Shown: in pieces, positions 17,476-26,745 of the stretch | How the letters are laid out: the number at the start of each line of letters is the position of its first letter | Position numbering within the stretch: the stretch's first letter is position 1 | Source: Comamonas sp009360615 | Lineage (GTDB): Bacteria > Pseudomonadota > Gammaproteobacteria > Burkholderiales > Burkholderiaceae_C | Direction: 5' to 3' (one strand) | Length of the DNA: 64,000 nt | Assembly (NCBI RefSeq): GCF_035784015.1 | Contig: NZ_JALKOW010000004.1 | Program-made: the position numbers and the translations under genes | Notes under the pieces: generated by a model | The model's database searches: none | What the model was told of the DNA's origin: nothing | What the model saw: only the letters and a program-made list of their open reading frames with translations

Positions 17476-19152
17476 TCAGGCGGGCAGTGCGCGCTGGAGG
17501 ATGGCCGAAATATCCAGCCCGGCAGGGTCGAACGCTCCGACCACCATGCTCCCGCTTTGCGCGCCCAGGCGGGTGTGGATGAAGGCCTCGGCCATGACAG
17601 CGGGCGCGTGTTTGTGCAGCAGGCAGGCCTGGGCCAGCAGGCACAAGTCCTGCACCAGCCTGCGGGCTTGGGGCTGCAGCGCATCGGGAGCGACAGACAG
17701 TCGCTTGGACAGCGATTGCACCATGGCCGTCAATACGGGCCGGTCGGCAGCCATCTCGCCCAGATCCTGCAGCAGCAGGCGCGCGGCTTCGGGCTCGCGT
17801 CCCATGGCGCGCAGCACGTCGAGGCACATCACATTGCCCGAGCCTTCCCAGATGGAGTTGACCGGCGCTTCACGGAACAGGCGCGAGACAATGCTGTCCT
17901 GCACATAGCCGTTGCCGCCAAAGACCTCCATGGCTTCGCCCGTGATCTCCACCGAGCGCTTGCAGACCCAGAACTTGGCGGCTGGAGTCATGATGCGTTT
18001 CCAGGCACGAGCCAGCAGGTCGCCGTCGGCCTCCAGCTCACAGGCCTGCGCCAGATGCATGGCGAGCTGCATGGAGGCTTCGCTTTCGAGTGCCAGATCC
18101 GCGAGTACGGTGCGCATCAGCGGCTGATCCGCGAGGGGCTGCCCGAAGGCCGAGCGCTGACGCGCATAGGCAATCGACTGCACGGTGGCGCTGCGCACGA
18201 TGGCCGCGCTGCCCAGCACGCAGTTCAGCCGCGTGTAGCTGGCCATTTCGATGATGGTGGGAATGCCGCGCCCTTCCTCGCCCATGAGAATGCCCCAGGC
18301 ATCCTGCAGCTCCACTTCCGAGCTGGAGTTGCTGCGGTTGCCGACCTTGTCCTTGAGGCGCTGCACACGCACCGGGTTCTTGCTGCCGTCGGGGCGCCAG
18401 CGTGGCACGAAAAAGCAGGCATGACCGCCGAGTTCGCCGCTTGCCGTGGCCAGGCGCGCCACCACCAGATGGGCGTCGCACATGGGGGCCGAGAAAAACC
18501 ACTTGTGGCCGCGCAGCAGATACTCGCCGCCGCGACCGCCCGCGTGCACCGGGCGGGCCACCGTGGTGTTGGCGCGCACGTCCGAGCCGCCCTGTTTTTC
18601 CGTCATGCCCATGCCGATCCAGATGGACTTTTTCTGGGCCAGCGGCAGATCGCGCGCGTCGTACTCGTGGCTGTACAACCGGGCCTGCAGCTGGCTCCAG
18701 AGCGCTGGCTCTTTTTGCAGCACGGGGATGGCCGCCGTGGTCATCGTGGCCGGGCACAGCGTGCCTTGCTCCACCTGGCCGTGCAGGTAAAAGCCGGCGG
18801 CCCAGGCGCTCCAGCGACCGCGGCCCGGACTCTCGAAGGGCAAGGAGATCAGCCCCTGCTCGCGATACAGCTGCATGAGGCGATGCCAGCTGGGATGGAA
18901 TTCCACGGCATCGAGCACACGCCCGCGTGCGTCAAAGCGCTGCAGCTCGGGCGCATGGCGGTTGGCGAGTTCGGCCTGCTCCCAGCTGTGCTTCTCGCCA
19001 AGCTGTTGCGCAAAGCGGCTCAGGGCTGGAACAAAGCCCTGGGCCTGCTGACGCAGAAGCACTTCCTGCAAGGCCATGTCGGCCTGCAGCAGGTTGATGT
19101 CGGTCAGCTCATCGAACTGGTTGAAGACGTCATGGGTGTCCAGGGCCTGCAT
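17476..19152 (-). CDS. AidB-like acyl-CoA dehydrogenase
   Basis: Flavin acyl-CoA dehydrogenase family protein, 558 residues, of the long AidB branch. Visible family segments are GMGMTEKQGGSDVRANTT, GHKWFFSAPMCDAHLVVA, NRSNSSSEVEL, ARQRSAFGQPLADQPLM and EVFGGNGYVQDSIVSRLFREAPVN. AidB proteins protect DNA from alkylating agents or oxidise unusual acyl-CoAs; the reaction here is not determined. ATG 19152 follows AGGAGTGATC. It converges on boxR and is monocistronic or paired with the M48 gene upstream on the same strand, 96 bases away. Confidence 0.88.
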   Translation of the reverse strand: MQALDTHDVFNQFDELTDINLLQADMALQEVLLRQQAQGFVPALSRFAQQLGEKHSWEQAELANRHAPELQRFDARGRVLDAVEFHPSWHRLMQLYREQGLISLPFESPGRGRWSAWAAGFYLHGQVEQGTLCPATMTTAAIPVLQKEPALWSQLQARLYSHEYDARDLPLAQKKSIWIGMGMTEKQGGSDVRANTTVARPVHAGGRGGEYLLRGHKWFFSAPMCDAHLVVARLATASGELGGHACFFVPRWRPDGSKNPVRVQRLKDKVGNRSNSSSEVELQDAWGILMGEEGRGIPTIIEMASYTRLNCVLGSAAIVRSATVQSIAYARQRSAFGQPLADQPLMRTVLADLALESEASMQLAMHLAQACELEADGDLLARAWKRIMTPAAKFWVCKRSVEITGEAMEVFGGNGYVQDSIVSRLFREAPVNSIWEGSGNVMCLDVLRAMGREPEAARLLLQDLGEMAADRPVLTAMVQSLSKRLSVAPDALQPQARRLVQDLCLLAQACLLHKHAPAVMAEAFIHTRLGAQSGSMVVGAFDPAGLDISAILQRALPA

Positions 19153-19248
19153 GCGATCACTCCTGTGGCTGTGCGCGCGTCACCGGGCAATATAGAGCGC
19201 GGCATGGTTGGCCGCAAAGCGGGTTTTCAGCCGGCCTGTCACCTGTGC

Positions 19249-20082
19249 TCAGCGCCTGCGCGCCTGCTCGTACAGGCCCATGACCCGGGGCACATTCCCC
19301 TCCAGCTGACGGATGCGATCGGGGCCTGTCGGGTGTGTGGAAAGAAAGCCTATGCCGCCTTCGCCCGTGGCCTGGCCCATCTTGCGCCACAGGCTCACGG
19401 CGGCCTGCGGGTGGTAGCCGGCGCGGGCTGCCAGCTCCAGCCCGACCAGGTCCGCATCGCTTTCGTCGTTGCGGCTGAACTTGAGGCTGAGCAACTGCCC
19501 GCCCAGGCGGGCGGCGGCATTGCCGATATCGCCCAGGCCCAGCAATTGCGCGCCCAGCGAGATGCCGATGCTGGTGGCCTGATTCTTGGCCAGCTGCTCG
19601 CGCGAATGCTCGCGCAGGGCATGGGCCATCTCGTGGCCCATGATCATGGCGATCTCGTCGTCCGTGAGCCGGAGCTGGTCGATGATGCCGGTGTAGAAGG
19701 CGATCTTGCCGCCGGGCATGCAGAAGGCGTTGATCTGCTTGCTGCCGATGAGATTGACTTCCCAGCGCCACTGGCTGGCGCGCGGGTTCCACTGTGCGGC
19801 ATAGGGAATGAGGCGCTGTGCAATGCCGCGCAGGCGTTGCAGCTGGGGGTTGCCGGCGTCGGCCAGCGCACCCTGGGCCTTGGCCTTTTGCAGCAACTCC
19901 TGGTATTGCTGGGTCGCAGAGTTTTCCAGGGTCTCTGCCGGTACCAGCTGGCGCATGACCGATGCCTTGCCGACCTCCACCTGCGCCTGTGCGGGTGCAG
20001 GCATCAGCGGCGCGCAGGCCAGTGCAAGCAGCAGGCAACTTCGGGTGGCGGGCAGGCGCAGGGATGAGATGAGGGCGTGCAT
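19249..20082 (-). CDS. periplasmic M48-family zinc metalloprotease
   Basis: Exported metallopeptidase of 277 residues from ATG 20082. The first 34 residues look like a signal peptide ending APAQAQ. The zinc motif is HEMAH at residues 150-154, and the third ligand region is ESDAD with Glu207 and Asp211. FCMPGGKIAFYTG is the usual M48 strand before the active helix. Similar to LoiP/BepA-type proteases that remove misfolded outer-membrane proteins, but without the C-terminal TPR of BepA. A TTG nine bases upstream is also in frame; neither start has a strong ribosome site, and the ATG is preferred because it gives a compact signal peptide. Confidence 0.9.
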   Translation of the reverse strand: MHALISSLRLPATRSCLLLALACAPLMPAPAQAQVEVGKASVMRQLVPAETLENSATQQYQELLQKAKAQGALADAGNPQLQRLRGIAQRLIPYAAQWNPRASQWRWEVNLIGSKQINAFCMPGGKIAFYTGIIDQLRLTDDEIAMIMGHEMAHALREHSREQLAKNQATSIGISLGAQLLGLGDIGNAAARLGGQLLSLKFSRNDESDADLVGLELAARAGYHPQAAVSLWRKMGQATGEGGIGFLSTHPTGPDRIRQLEGNVPRVMGLYEQARRR

Positions 20083-20119
20083 GAGCACCAAGTCTATGCG
20101 AGCCCGACGAGGCCTCGGG

Positions 20120-21037
20120 TCAGACGGTTTCTGCAGTCTTGCGCTCTGCCTGCACCACCAGCCAGAGACCGCCGATCACGCCGAGCAGACCCAGCACGGA
20201 CCACCAGGCCGGTCGCTCGCCCACCACCCACAGCGACAGCGCAAAGGCGGTGATTGGCTCGGCCTTGCTCAGGGCCACACCGGTCGCGGCAGACATGCCG
20301 CGCAGGCCCACGGAAAACAGCAGATAGGCAAAGCCCGTGGCGACCATGCCCAGATAGATCACCACGGCCCAGCCTTCGGCGCTGATCTGCAGCGGCCCGC
20401 CCAGCCAGGCAGAAAAGGGTAGCGACAACAGGGCTGCGCAGGCAAACACCCAGGCATTCACCGAGGCCACTCGCGCCTGCAGCACCAGCGCCTGGTTGAC
20501 CAGTGCGTAGGCGGCGTAGGACAGACCGGCCAGCAGGCACAGGGCCATGCCCGCCCATGGCAGATGCTGTCTGTCGGTGGCGGCCAGTGCCATGACGACC
20601 CCTCCGCCCACGCCGGTGCAGGTCCCCAGCCACCATTGCGGGCTGGGCATGCGCTTGTGCACCACGGCCTGCATCAGGCCTGCCCAGATGGGGCCGCTGC
20701 CGATGGCCAGTGCCGTGCCCAGAGCTACGCCGCTGGCCTTGACGCCGGCAAAGAAGCTGAGGTTGTAGAGGGCCATGCAGAGGCCGCAGAACAGTACCCG
20801 CGCCCAGCGCATGGGCTGGCGCACAGGGCCCCGGTCCAGCAGCAGCGCCAGCGCGACAAAGAACAGTGCGGCCATGGCCATGCGCAGGCCGCCCACCCAG
20901 TAGGGCGAGAGCTGTGCAGGCGCGAAATGCTGTGCCGTGCCTGTGGTACCCCAGAGCATGGCGGCAGCCAGCACCAGGCCGACGGGACCCAGAGCGCTGC
21001 GGGAAGATGAGGAAGAGATCGCGGAAGTGACTGACAT
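20120..21037 (-). CDS. EamA/DMT-family membrane transporter
   Basis: Inner-membrane carrier of about 305 residues with ten predicted membrane helices in two EamA repeats. The repeats open with LAAAMLWGTTGTAQHFAP and with MALCLLAGLSYAAYALVNQA; LSKAEPITAFALSLWVVGERP is the hallmark of the second. The family exports amino acids or metabolites; the substrate is unknown. Two starts are possible, 21061 and 21037; the shorter was taken because the extra eight residues (MPAHDGSP) are unlike family N-termini, but no ribosome site decides it. It lies next to an AraC regulator on the same strand, which could control it. Confidence 0.88.
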   Translation of the reverse strand: MSVTSAISSSSSRSALGPVGLVLAAAMLWGTTGTAQHFAPAQLSPYWVGGLRMAMAALFFVALALLLDRGPVRQPMRWARVLFCGLCMALYNLSFFAGVKASGVALGTALAIGSGPIWAGLMQAVVHKRMPSPQWWLGTCTGVGGGVVMALAATDRQHLPWAGMALCLLAGLSYAAYALVNQALVLQARVASVNAWVFACAALLSLPFSAWLGGPLQISAEGWAVVIYLGMVATGFAYLLFSVGLRGMSAATGVALSKAEPITAFALSLWVVGERPAWWSVLGLLGVIGGLWLVVQAERKTAETV

Positions 21038-21105
21038 GGGTGAGCCATCATGCGCGGGCATGGGACGCTCATCTGTCGAGAAACGCTTGAAGTGAGAGGG
21101 GCTGC

Positions 21106-21801
21106 TCAGCGTCGCTCGCGCAGCTGGCGCGATGTCACGCCTCGCTCGCGCCGCAAGGCATAGGCCAGGGCGCTTGCCGAGGCGTAGCCGCAGCGCAAGG
21201 CGGTCGCTTCGAGTGCCGTCCCCTGTTTGAGCTGCAGCACGGCAGCATCCAGGCGCAGGCCGCGAAGCCAGTCCTGCGGGGTGCGGCCCGTCAGCTCTAC
21301 AAAACGGGCATGGAACCGGGCCACGCTCAGGTGCATCAAGTCCGCCAGTCTGGCCGTGGGCCAGCTTTCGTGCAAGGCTGCCTGAACCTGCTGCTGCAGC
21401 CGCAGCAGATCCAGTCCACGCCGCTGCAGCAAGGTGGGGGCCTGCAGCACCAGTGCCATTTGCGCGGCGGCCGACAGGCTCGATTGCGGAAAGCGCAGCG
21501 CCGGTGGCACGGCAAAGCGGCGCAGCCTGTCCAGCCCCTCGGCCATGGGCGCATCGATCACCAGTACCTGGGTTTGCGGTGCGGCCAGATAGCCATGGTC
21601 GGCCCCTGCGGGGATGACCATGCCGCAGGCGCTGTCCACAAAGCTGGGCCTGCCGCCCACCTCCAGCTCCATGCGTCCCTGCAGGGCAAACAGGATCTGG
21701 GCATAGTCGTGGGCATGGGCCTGATGCTCGCCGCTGTAGCTGCGCACCGAGGCCTGTGCCTGATCCAGCACGGGGCGCGGGGATGCGGTGTCACGGCTCA
21801 T
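21106..21801 (-). CDS. AraC-family transcriptional regulator with cupin sensor
   Basis: 231-residue regulator. The N-terminal half is a cupin sensor (HQAHAHDYAQILFALQGRMELEVGG). The C-terminal half is an AraC helix-turn-helix pair, with LADLMHLSVARFHARFVELTG and ALRCGYASASALAYALRRERGVT as the two HTH units. ATG 21801 starts the protein; upstream codons are noncoding. It is divergent from the AmpG-like gene 103 bases away and 68 bases ahead of the DMT transporter on the same strand, so either may be its target. The effector is unknown. Confidence 0.88.
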   Translation of the reverse strand: MSRDTASPRPVLDQAQASVRSYSGEHQAHAHDYAQILFALQGRMELEVGGRPSFVDSACGMVIPAGADHGYLAAPQTQVLVIDAPMAEGLDRLRRFAVPPALRFPQSSLSAAAQMALVLQAPTLLQRRGLDLLRLQQQVQAALHESWPTARLADLMHLSVARFHARFVELTGRTPQDWLRGLRLDAAVLQLKQGTALEATALRCGYASASALAYALRRERGVTSRQLRERR

Positions 21802-21904
21802 GGGGCGATCCTGCTTGCAGAAAGAGACGGCGGTCGGGGCAATGGTAGCGCCCGGCGACTGGCGCGGGCAACCGATAATGCCCTCTGCCTCAGAGAACCA
21901 GACC

Positions 21905-23263
21905 ATGACCGAGTCGTCCCAAACAAGCCGCAGCCCCACTTCCGCAGACGTCGCCATCAAGCCCAAGCGCAGCTGGGGCCAGGCCTTCAAGGTCTACGCC
22001 CAGCCCACCAGCCTGCGCATGCTGGCCCTGGGCTTTTCGGCCGGCCTGCCTTTGCTGCTCGTGCTGGGCACCTTGAGCTTCTGGCTGCGCGAGGCCGATA
22101 TCGATCGCACGACGATCGGATTCCTGAGCTGGGTGGGCCTGGCCTATGCCTTCAAATGGGTATGGTCCCCGCTGGTCGATCGTCTGCCGCTGCCAGTGCT
22201 GACACGGATGCTGGGCCGCCGTCGCAGCTGGCTGCTGTTTTCGCAGCTGCTGATCGTGGCGGGCCTGCTCGGCATGTCGTTCATGGACCCCAAGCAATCG
22301 CTGCAGCCACTGGTGTGGTGCGCAGTGCTGGTGGCTTTCGGCTCGGCCACCCAGGATATTGCGCTGGATGCCTATCGCATAGAGTCCGCCAAGCTCGACG
22401 ACCAGGCGGCCCTGGCGGCCACCTACCAGACCGGTTATCGCCTGGCCATGATCTGGGCCGGGGCCGGCGTGCTGTGGGTGGCGGCACAGGTGCAGGGGGA
22501 TGTGCAGGGCTATATGGTGCAAGCCTGGCATGTGGCCTATACGGCCATGGCGGCAAGCATGCTGGTGGGCATGATCACGGTGCTGCTCTCGCCCGAGCCT
22601 GAAACCCGCCCCATGGCACCGGCGCGCAATGCCGCCGAATGGATCAAGGGCGCACTGATTGCGCCGTTTGCCGACTTCATCGGCCGCTATCGCTGGCAGG
22701 CGCTGCTGCTGCTGGCGCTGATCGGCCTGTATCGCGTCAGCGACGTGGTCATGGGCATCATGGCCAACCCGTTCTATGTGGACATGGGCTACACCAAGGA
22801 AGAAGTGGCCGCCGTGACCAAGGTGTTCGGCGTCATCATGACGCTGCTGGGCGGCTTCGTGGGCGGCACCATGGCCGTGCGCTGGGGCGTGATGCGCGTG
22901 CTGATGCTGGGTGCCTTGCTGTCGGCCGGCACCAATATGCTGTTCGCCTGGCTGGCCACGCGCGGCCACGATGTCTCGGCCCTGGTCTGGGTGGTCAGCG
23001 CCGACAACCTCGCGGGGGGCATCGCCTCCGCTGCCTTCATCGCCTACCTCTCGGGCCTGACCAATGTGCAGTACTCGGCCACGCAATATGCGCTGTTCAG
23101 CTCGATGATGCTGCTGGCGCCGAAGTGGCTGGCAGGCTTCTCGGGGGTGTTTGTCGATACCTATGGTTACGAGGCGTTCTTCCACACCACGGCGCTGATG
23201 GGCTTGCCCGTGCTGCTGCTGATTTTCCTGGCATCCAGAGTAAAAATGGGCTCTGGCGCTTGA
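21905..23263 (+). CDS. AmpG-like major facilitator permease
   Basis: 452-residue inner-membrane MFS protein with about 12-14 helices. GFSAGLPLLLVLGTLSFWLRE, YAFKWVWSPLVDRLPLP, LGRRRSWLLFSQLL and SATQDIALDAYRIES are signature segments of the AmpG muropeptide importer family. These recover anhydro-muropeptides during cell-wall turnover and feed beta-lactamase induction. ATG 21905 was preferred over an in-frame ATG at 21878, which adds nine polar residues. The last nine codons (SRVKMGSGA) fall inside a dispersed repeat, so the natural C-terminus appears to be provided by that element. Confidence 0.82.
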   Translation: MTESSQTSRSPTSADVAIKPKRSWGQAFKVYAQPTSLRMLALGFSAGLPLLLVLGTLSFWLREADIDRTTIGFLSWVGLAYAFKWVWSPLVDRLPLPVLTRMLGRRRSWLLFSQLLIVAGLLGMSFMDPKQSLQPLVWCAVLVAFGSATQDIALDAYRIESAKLDDQAALAATYQTGYRLAMIWAGAGVLWVAAQVQGDVQGYMVQAWHVAYTAMAASMLVGMITVLLSPEPETRPMAPARNAAEWIKGALIAPFADFIGRYRWQALLLLALIGLYRVSDVVMGIMANPFYVDMGYTKEEVAAVTKVFGVIMTLLGGFVGGTMAVRWGVMRVLMLGALLSAGTNMLFAWLATRGHDVSALVWVVSADNLAGGIASAAFIAYLSGLTNVQYSATQYALFSSMMLLAPKWLAGFSGVFVDTYGYEAFFHTTALMGLPVLLLIFLASRVKMGSGA

Positions 23264-23292
23264 TGGGTAATTGCTGCCAGCTATTGTTTTTG
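23241..23292. repeat. AT-ended dispersed inverted repeat overlapping a gene end
   Basis: AAAAATGGGCTCTGGCGC at the left and, on the other strand, AAAAACAATAGCTGGCAGC at the right form imperfect inverted ends around TTGATGGGTAATTGC. It covers the AmpG-like stop codon and belongs with the TAGCTG-type elements at 3975, 37588 and 42024. A bidirectional terminator role is plausible. Confidence 0.5.
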
Positions 23293-23389
23293 CGGCGCAT
23301 AAAGCGTTTACCGAACTTTACCCGCCAGACAAGCGCAGATCATCTGCGTGCTGCAGCATGGTGCCTTGATGAAATATCGAGGCGCGAGC

Positions 23390-24139
23390 ATGACTACACT
23401 GCCCCCTATGAGCACGCACCAACTTCTGATGATTGAGGACGACGTTCGCCTGGCGCAAATGGTGAGCGACTACCTGGGCAATAACGGCCTGGAAGTGACC
23501 CATCTGGCCGACGGCAAGAGCGGCCTGGAGAGGCTGCAGCCCGGCGATGGCGTCTCGGTCGGGCTTCCCGACCTGGTGATTCTGGATCTGATGCTGCCCG
23601 ACATGGACGGCCTTGAGGTTTGCCGCCGCATACGCTCGATGCCGGGGGCTCCCGCCCAGGTTCCGGTGCTGATGCTGACTGCCAAGGGTGATCCCATGGA
23701 CCGGATCATCGGCCTTGAGCTGGGCGCCGACGACTATCTGCCCAAGCCCTTCGAGCCACGCGAGCTGCTGGCGCGTATCCGCGCCATCCTGCGCCGCAAA
23801 GGCGGCGAGAGCCAGGCAGCGCCCGCGAATGCGGTCATGCGCTTCGGCAGCCTGGAAATCGATCGTGATGCCCGTACCGTGTCGGTGGGCGAGCAGCAGG
23901 CCGATCTCACTTCCTACCAGTTCGATCTGCTGGTGGCGCTGGCCGAGCGTGCCGGCCGCGTGCTCACGCGCGACCAGATCATGGAGGCCGTGCGCGGGCG
24001 CGAGCTGGAGGCCTTCGATCGTTCCATCGACGTGCACATGGGCCGCATCCGCGCGGCGATCGAGGCCGACCCCAAGGCTCCCAAGCGCATTCTCACGGTG
24101 CGCGGCGTGGGCTATGTCTTTGCCAAGCAACAAGACTGA
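23390..24139 (+). CDS. OmpR/RstA-like response regulator
   Basis: 249-residue two-component regulator. The receiver domain covers residues 10-130: acidic pocket in IEDD, phospho-acceptor Asp66 in LVILDLMLPDMDG, and the conserved Lys in MLTAKGD. The winged-helix domain covers about residues 150-245 (LTSYQFDLLVALAERAGRVLTR, ILTVRGVGYVF). ATG 23390 follows GAGG at 23379-23382; an in-frame ATG at 23408 is the alternative. Its stop overlaps the kinase start (TGATG), so both are translated together. Overall resemblance is to RstA/OmpR; the stimulus is unknown. Confidence 0.94.
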   Translation: MTTLPPMSTHQLLMIEDDVRLAQMVSDYLGNNGLEVTHLADGKSGLERLQPGDGVSVGLPDLVILDLMLPDMDGLEVCRRIRSMPGAPAQVPVLMLTAKGDPMDRIIGLELGADDYLPKPFEPRELLARIRAILRRKGGESQAAPANAVMRFGSLEIDRDARTVSVGEQQADLTSYQFDLLVALAERAGRVLTRDQIMEAVRGRELEAFDRSIDVHMGRIRAAIEADPKAPKRILTVRGVGYVFAKQQD

Positions 24140-25359
24140 TGAAGCTGCTGCATGTCTTCTCTCAGCGCCTGTATCTGCGCATCTGGCTGGCCGTGGTGGT
24201 CGGCGTGGCCGTGCTCACGCTGTGCGTGGCCTGGGCCTGGAATATCGCCGAGGAACAGCGCGCGCAGAACAGCACCACACCGCCCTCGCGCGAGATGGTG
24301 CTCAGAGGCCCCGAGGGCGAGGTGGTGGTGGAGGGGCGGGGCAACCGCGTCTCCGGCTCGCCCGTAGATGGCGTGCGTTTTGAAATCGCCGCCAGGGACG
24401 GTCAGGTCTACGAGCTGTGGATGGCGCCACGCGAATGGCGCGAGGGCCGGCCGCCGCCACGTGACGGTGCCGTCGCCTTCTGGCTGAGGCCGCCATTCGG
24501 CTTTCTGTGGATGCTGGGCTTGGTCGGCGTGGCGGTGGTGGTGGGCGTGTTTCCCATCATTCGCCGCCTGCTCAAGCGTCTGGAAAACCTGCAGCGCGGC
24601 GTCAAGCGCTTCGGTGAGGGCGATCTGTCGGTACGCGTGCCCGAGCACGGCCATGACGAGGTGGCGGATCTGGCACACCAGTTCAACGCCGCTGCCGCGC
24701 GCATCGAGACCCTGATGACCTCTCACAAGTCTCTGCTGGCCAATGCCTCGCATGAGCTGCGCTCGCCGCTGACGCGCATCCGCATGGGCCTGGAATTCAT
24801 GGGGGACGATCCGGCCAGTGCGCGCGCCAAGGCCGAGATCCAGCGCAATATCGGCGAGCTGGACCAGCTGGTCGACGAGATCCTGCTGGCCAGCCGGCTG
24901 GACTCCAGCGAGGTCGATGTGGGCACGGTGGAGTCGGTTGACCTGATCGGCCTGGCCGCCGAGGAATGTGCTCGCATCGATGCCGATCTGGAGATGCAGA
25001 CCGAGGGTCCGCTGGAGGTGCAGGGGATCGCCAAACTGCTGCGCCGTGCCGTGCGCAATCTGCTGGAGAATGCGCGCCGCTATAGCGAAGGCGAGATCAC
25101 GCTGTCGCTGTCCAGGCAGGACGGCATGGCCCTGATCCGTGTCGAGGATCACGGTCCAGGGGTTCCCCAGGCGCAGCGCGAACGTATCTTCGAGAAGTTC
25201 TATCGCCTGCCCGGCGCCAGCGAGCGATCCGGCGGTGTGGGTCTGGGCCTGTCGCTGGTGCGCTCGATTGCCGAGCGACATGGCGGCACGGTGCACTGCG
25301 AGGCACGCAAAGACGGGCGCAGCGGTGCGAGCTTTGTCATCTGCCTGCCGATGGTCTGA
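24139..25359 (+). CDS. RstB/EnvZ-like sensor histidine kinase
   Basis: 406-residue inner-membrane kinase. Membrane segments lie at about residues 13-35 and 121-141, enclosing a periplasmic sensor of about 85 residues with a proline/arginine-rich stretch (WREGRPPPRDG). HAMP follows at about 142-195, then the H box with His205 in NASHELRSPLTRIR. The N box is LLRRAVRNLLENARRYS, and the ATP lid is RVEDHGPGVP with GGVGLGLSLVRSIAERHGG. It overlaps the response regulator stop by one base. The HELRSPL form of the H box is shared with RstB. A bidirectional terminator follows directly. Confidence 0.94.
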   Translation: MKLLHVFSQRLYLRIWLAVVVGVAVLTLCVAWAWNIAEEQRAQNSTTPPSREMVLRGPEGEVVVEGRGNRVSGSPVDGVRFEIAARDGQVYELWMAPREWREGRPPPRDGAVAFWLRPPFGFLWMLGLVGVAVVVGVFPIIRRLLKRLENLQRGVKRFGEGDLSVRVPEHGHDEVADLAHQFNAAAARIETLMTSHKSLLANASHELRSPLTRIRMGLEFMGDDPASARAKAEIQRNIGELDQLVDEILLASRLDSSEVDVGTVESVDLIGLAAEECARIDADLEMQTEGPLEVQGIAKLLRRAVRNLLENARRYSEGEITLSLSRQDGMALIRVEDHGPGVPQAQRERIFEKFYRLPGASERSGGVGLGLSLVRSIAERHGGTVHCEARKDGRSGASFVICLPMV

Positions 25360-25373
25360 TCCTCCCGCCGGAA

Positions 25374-25408
25374 AAGCCCCGCAGGTTCCACCCTGGCGGG
25401 GCTTTTTT
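25374..25408. terminator. bidirectional terminator between the kinase gene and ugd
   Basis: AAGCCCCGC (25374-25382) pairs with GCGGGGCTT (25396-25404); T residues follow to 25408 and A residues precede the stem. It separates the convergent kinase and ugd genes and would work on both strands. Confidence 0.85.
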
Positions 25409-26745
25409 CAGTGCGGCGGCTGGGCGGGACGACCGATGGAGACATAGCCCAGGCCGTGGCTGGCAGGCAGGGCAGGCTCGTAGAGGTTGCGGCCGTCAAA
25501 AATCATTCTGTCGCGCAGCGTTGCGGCCAGCAGATCAAAGTCCGGAGCGCGGAAGATCTGCCATTCGGTCACGATGGCCAGGCAGTCTGCATCCTGCACG
25601 GCAGCCAGAGGGCTATCCGCCAGCTCCAGGTCGGCACGTTCGCCGTAGATCCGGTGGGCTTCCTTCATGGCCACGGGGTCGTAGGCCCTCACCCTGGCAC
25701 CGGCAGCCCAGAGCGCCTCCAGCAGATTGCGGCTGGGCGCTTCGCGCATATCATCGGTATTGGGCTTGAACGCCAGGCCCCAGACGGCGATGGTCTTGCC
25801 CTGCAGCCGGCCGTTGTAGAACGCGCTGATGCGCTCGAACAGCACATTGCGCTGAGCGAGGTTGCGCTCTTCCACCGCGTTGAGCAGCAGAGGCTCGAAA
25901 TCGACCTCTCTGGCGGTATGGATCAGCGCCTTCACATCCTTGGGAAAGCAGCTGCCGCCATAGCCCACGCCCGGGTAGATGAAGTGGTAGCCGATGCGTG
26001 GATCGCTGCCGATGCCGCGGCGCACGGCCTCCACATTGGCCCCCAGCTTTTCCGCCAGATTGGCGATTTCGTTCATGAAGCTGATCTTGGTCGCCAGCAT
26101 GGCATTGGCCGCGTATTTGGTCAGCTCGGCACTTCGAACATCCATCACCACGATCTTGTCTCGGTTGCGGTTGAAGGGAGCGTAGAGCTCGCGCAACTTG
26201 GCTTCGGAGGCCGGATTGCCGGTGCCGATGATGATGCGGTCCGGGCGTTGGCAGTCGCTCACGGCCGCGCCTTCCTTGAGAAACTCGGGGTTGGACACCA
26301 CGTCGAACGGGTGCTGCAGATTGCGTTGTGCAAGGCCTTCCGCAATCACGGCCGAGACCTTGTCCGCCGTGCCCACGGGCACCGTCGATTTGTTGATGAC
26401 GATGCGCGGGCCGTCCATGTTCCTGGCGATGGTGCGGGCCACGGCCAGCACATATTGCAGGTCGGCGCTGCCGTCTTCATCGGGCGGCGTGCCCACAGCC
26501 AGAAAGATCAGCTCGCTGTGCGCCACGCCTTCTGCTGCATTGGTGGTGAACCGGAGACGGCCCAGTTGCTGGTTGTTGATGACGAGTGCATCGAGGCCAG
26601 GTTCATGGATGGGAATCTGGCCGGCCTTGAGCGCAGCCACCTTTTTCTCATCCACATCCACGCACAGCACCTGATGGCCCACATCGGCCAGGACCGCACC
26701 TTGCACGAGACCGACATAGCCGGTACCAAAGACAGTAACTTTCAT
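25408..26745 (-). CDS. ugd: UDP-glucose 6-dehydrogenase
   Basis: Cytoplasmic NAD-dependent enzyme, 445 residues, that oxidises UDP-glucose twice to UDP-glucuronate. The N-terminal NAD fold starts KVTVFGTGYVGLVQGAVLA; the central part has NPEFLKEGAAVSD and MLATKISFMNEIANL; the catalytic cysteine is Cys266 in GVGYGGSCFPKDVKAL; the C-terminal UDP-binding domain contains GLAFKPNTDDMREAPS. The start overlaps the epimerase stop as ATGA, so it is the third gene of a tightly coupled set with the epimerase and the GT-C transferase. It supplies the uronic-acid precursor for the island. Confidence 0.96.
   Translation of the reverse strand: MKVTVFGTGYVGLVQGAVLADVGHQVLCVDVDEKKVAALKAGQIPIHEPGLDALVINNQQLGRLRFTTNAAEGVAHSELIFLAVGTPPDEDGSADLQYVLAVARTIARNMDGPRIVINKSTVPVGTADKVSAVIAEGLAQRNLQHPFDVVSNPEFLKEGAAVSDCQRPDRIIIGTGNPASEAKLRELYAPFNRNRDKIVVMDVRSAELTKYAANAMLATKISFMNEIANLAEKLGANVEAVRRGIGSDPRIGYHFIYPGVGYGGSCFPKDVKALIHTAREVDFEPLLLNAVEERNLAQRNVLFERISAFYNGRLQGKTIAVWGLAFKPNTDDMREAPSRNLLEALWAAGARVRAYDPVAMKEAHRIYGERADLELADSPLAAVQDADCLAIVTEWQIFRAPDFDLLAATLRDRMIFDGRNLYEPALPASHGLGYVSIGRPAQPPH

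Noticed and set aside
17476..19152. Acyl-CoA dehydrogenase as part of the benzoate pathway
   Set aside because: It is AidB-like, convergent with boxR, and separated from the box operon; proximity alone does not support the role.
17557..20067. Very long plus-strand open frame spanning the acyl-CoA dehydrogenase and M48 genes
   Set aside because: It crosses two genes that have intact motifs on the minus strand, and its composition is typical of a codon shadow.
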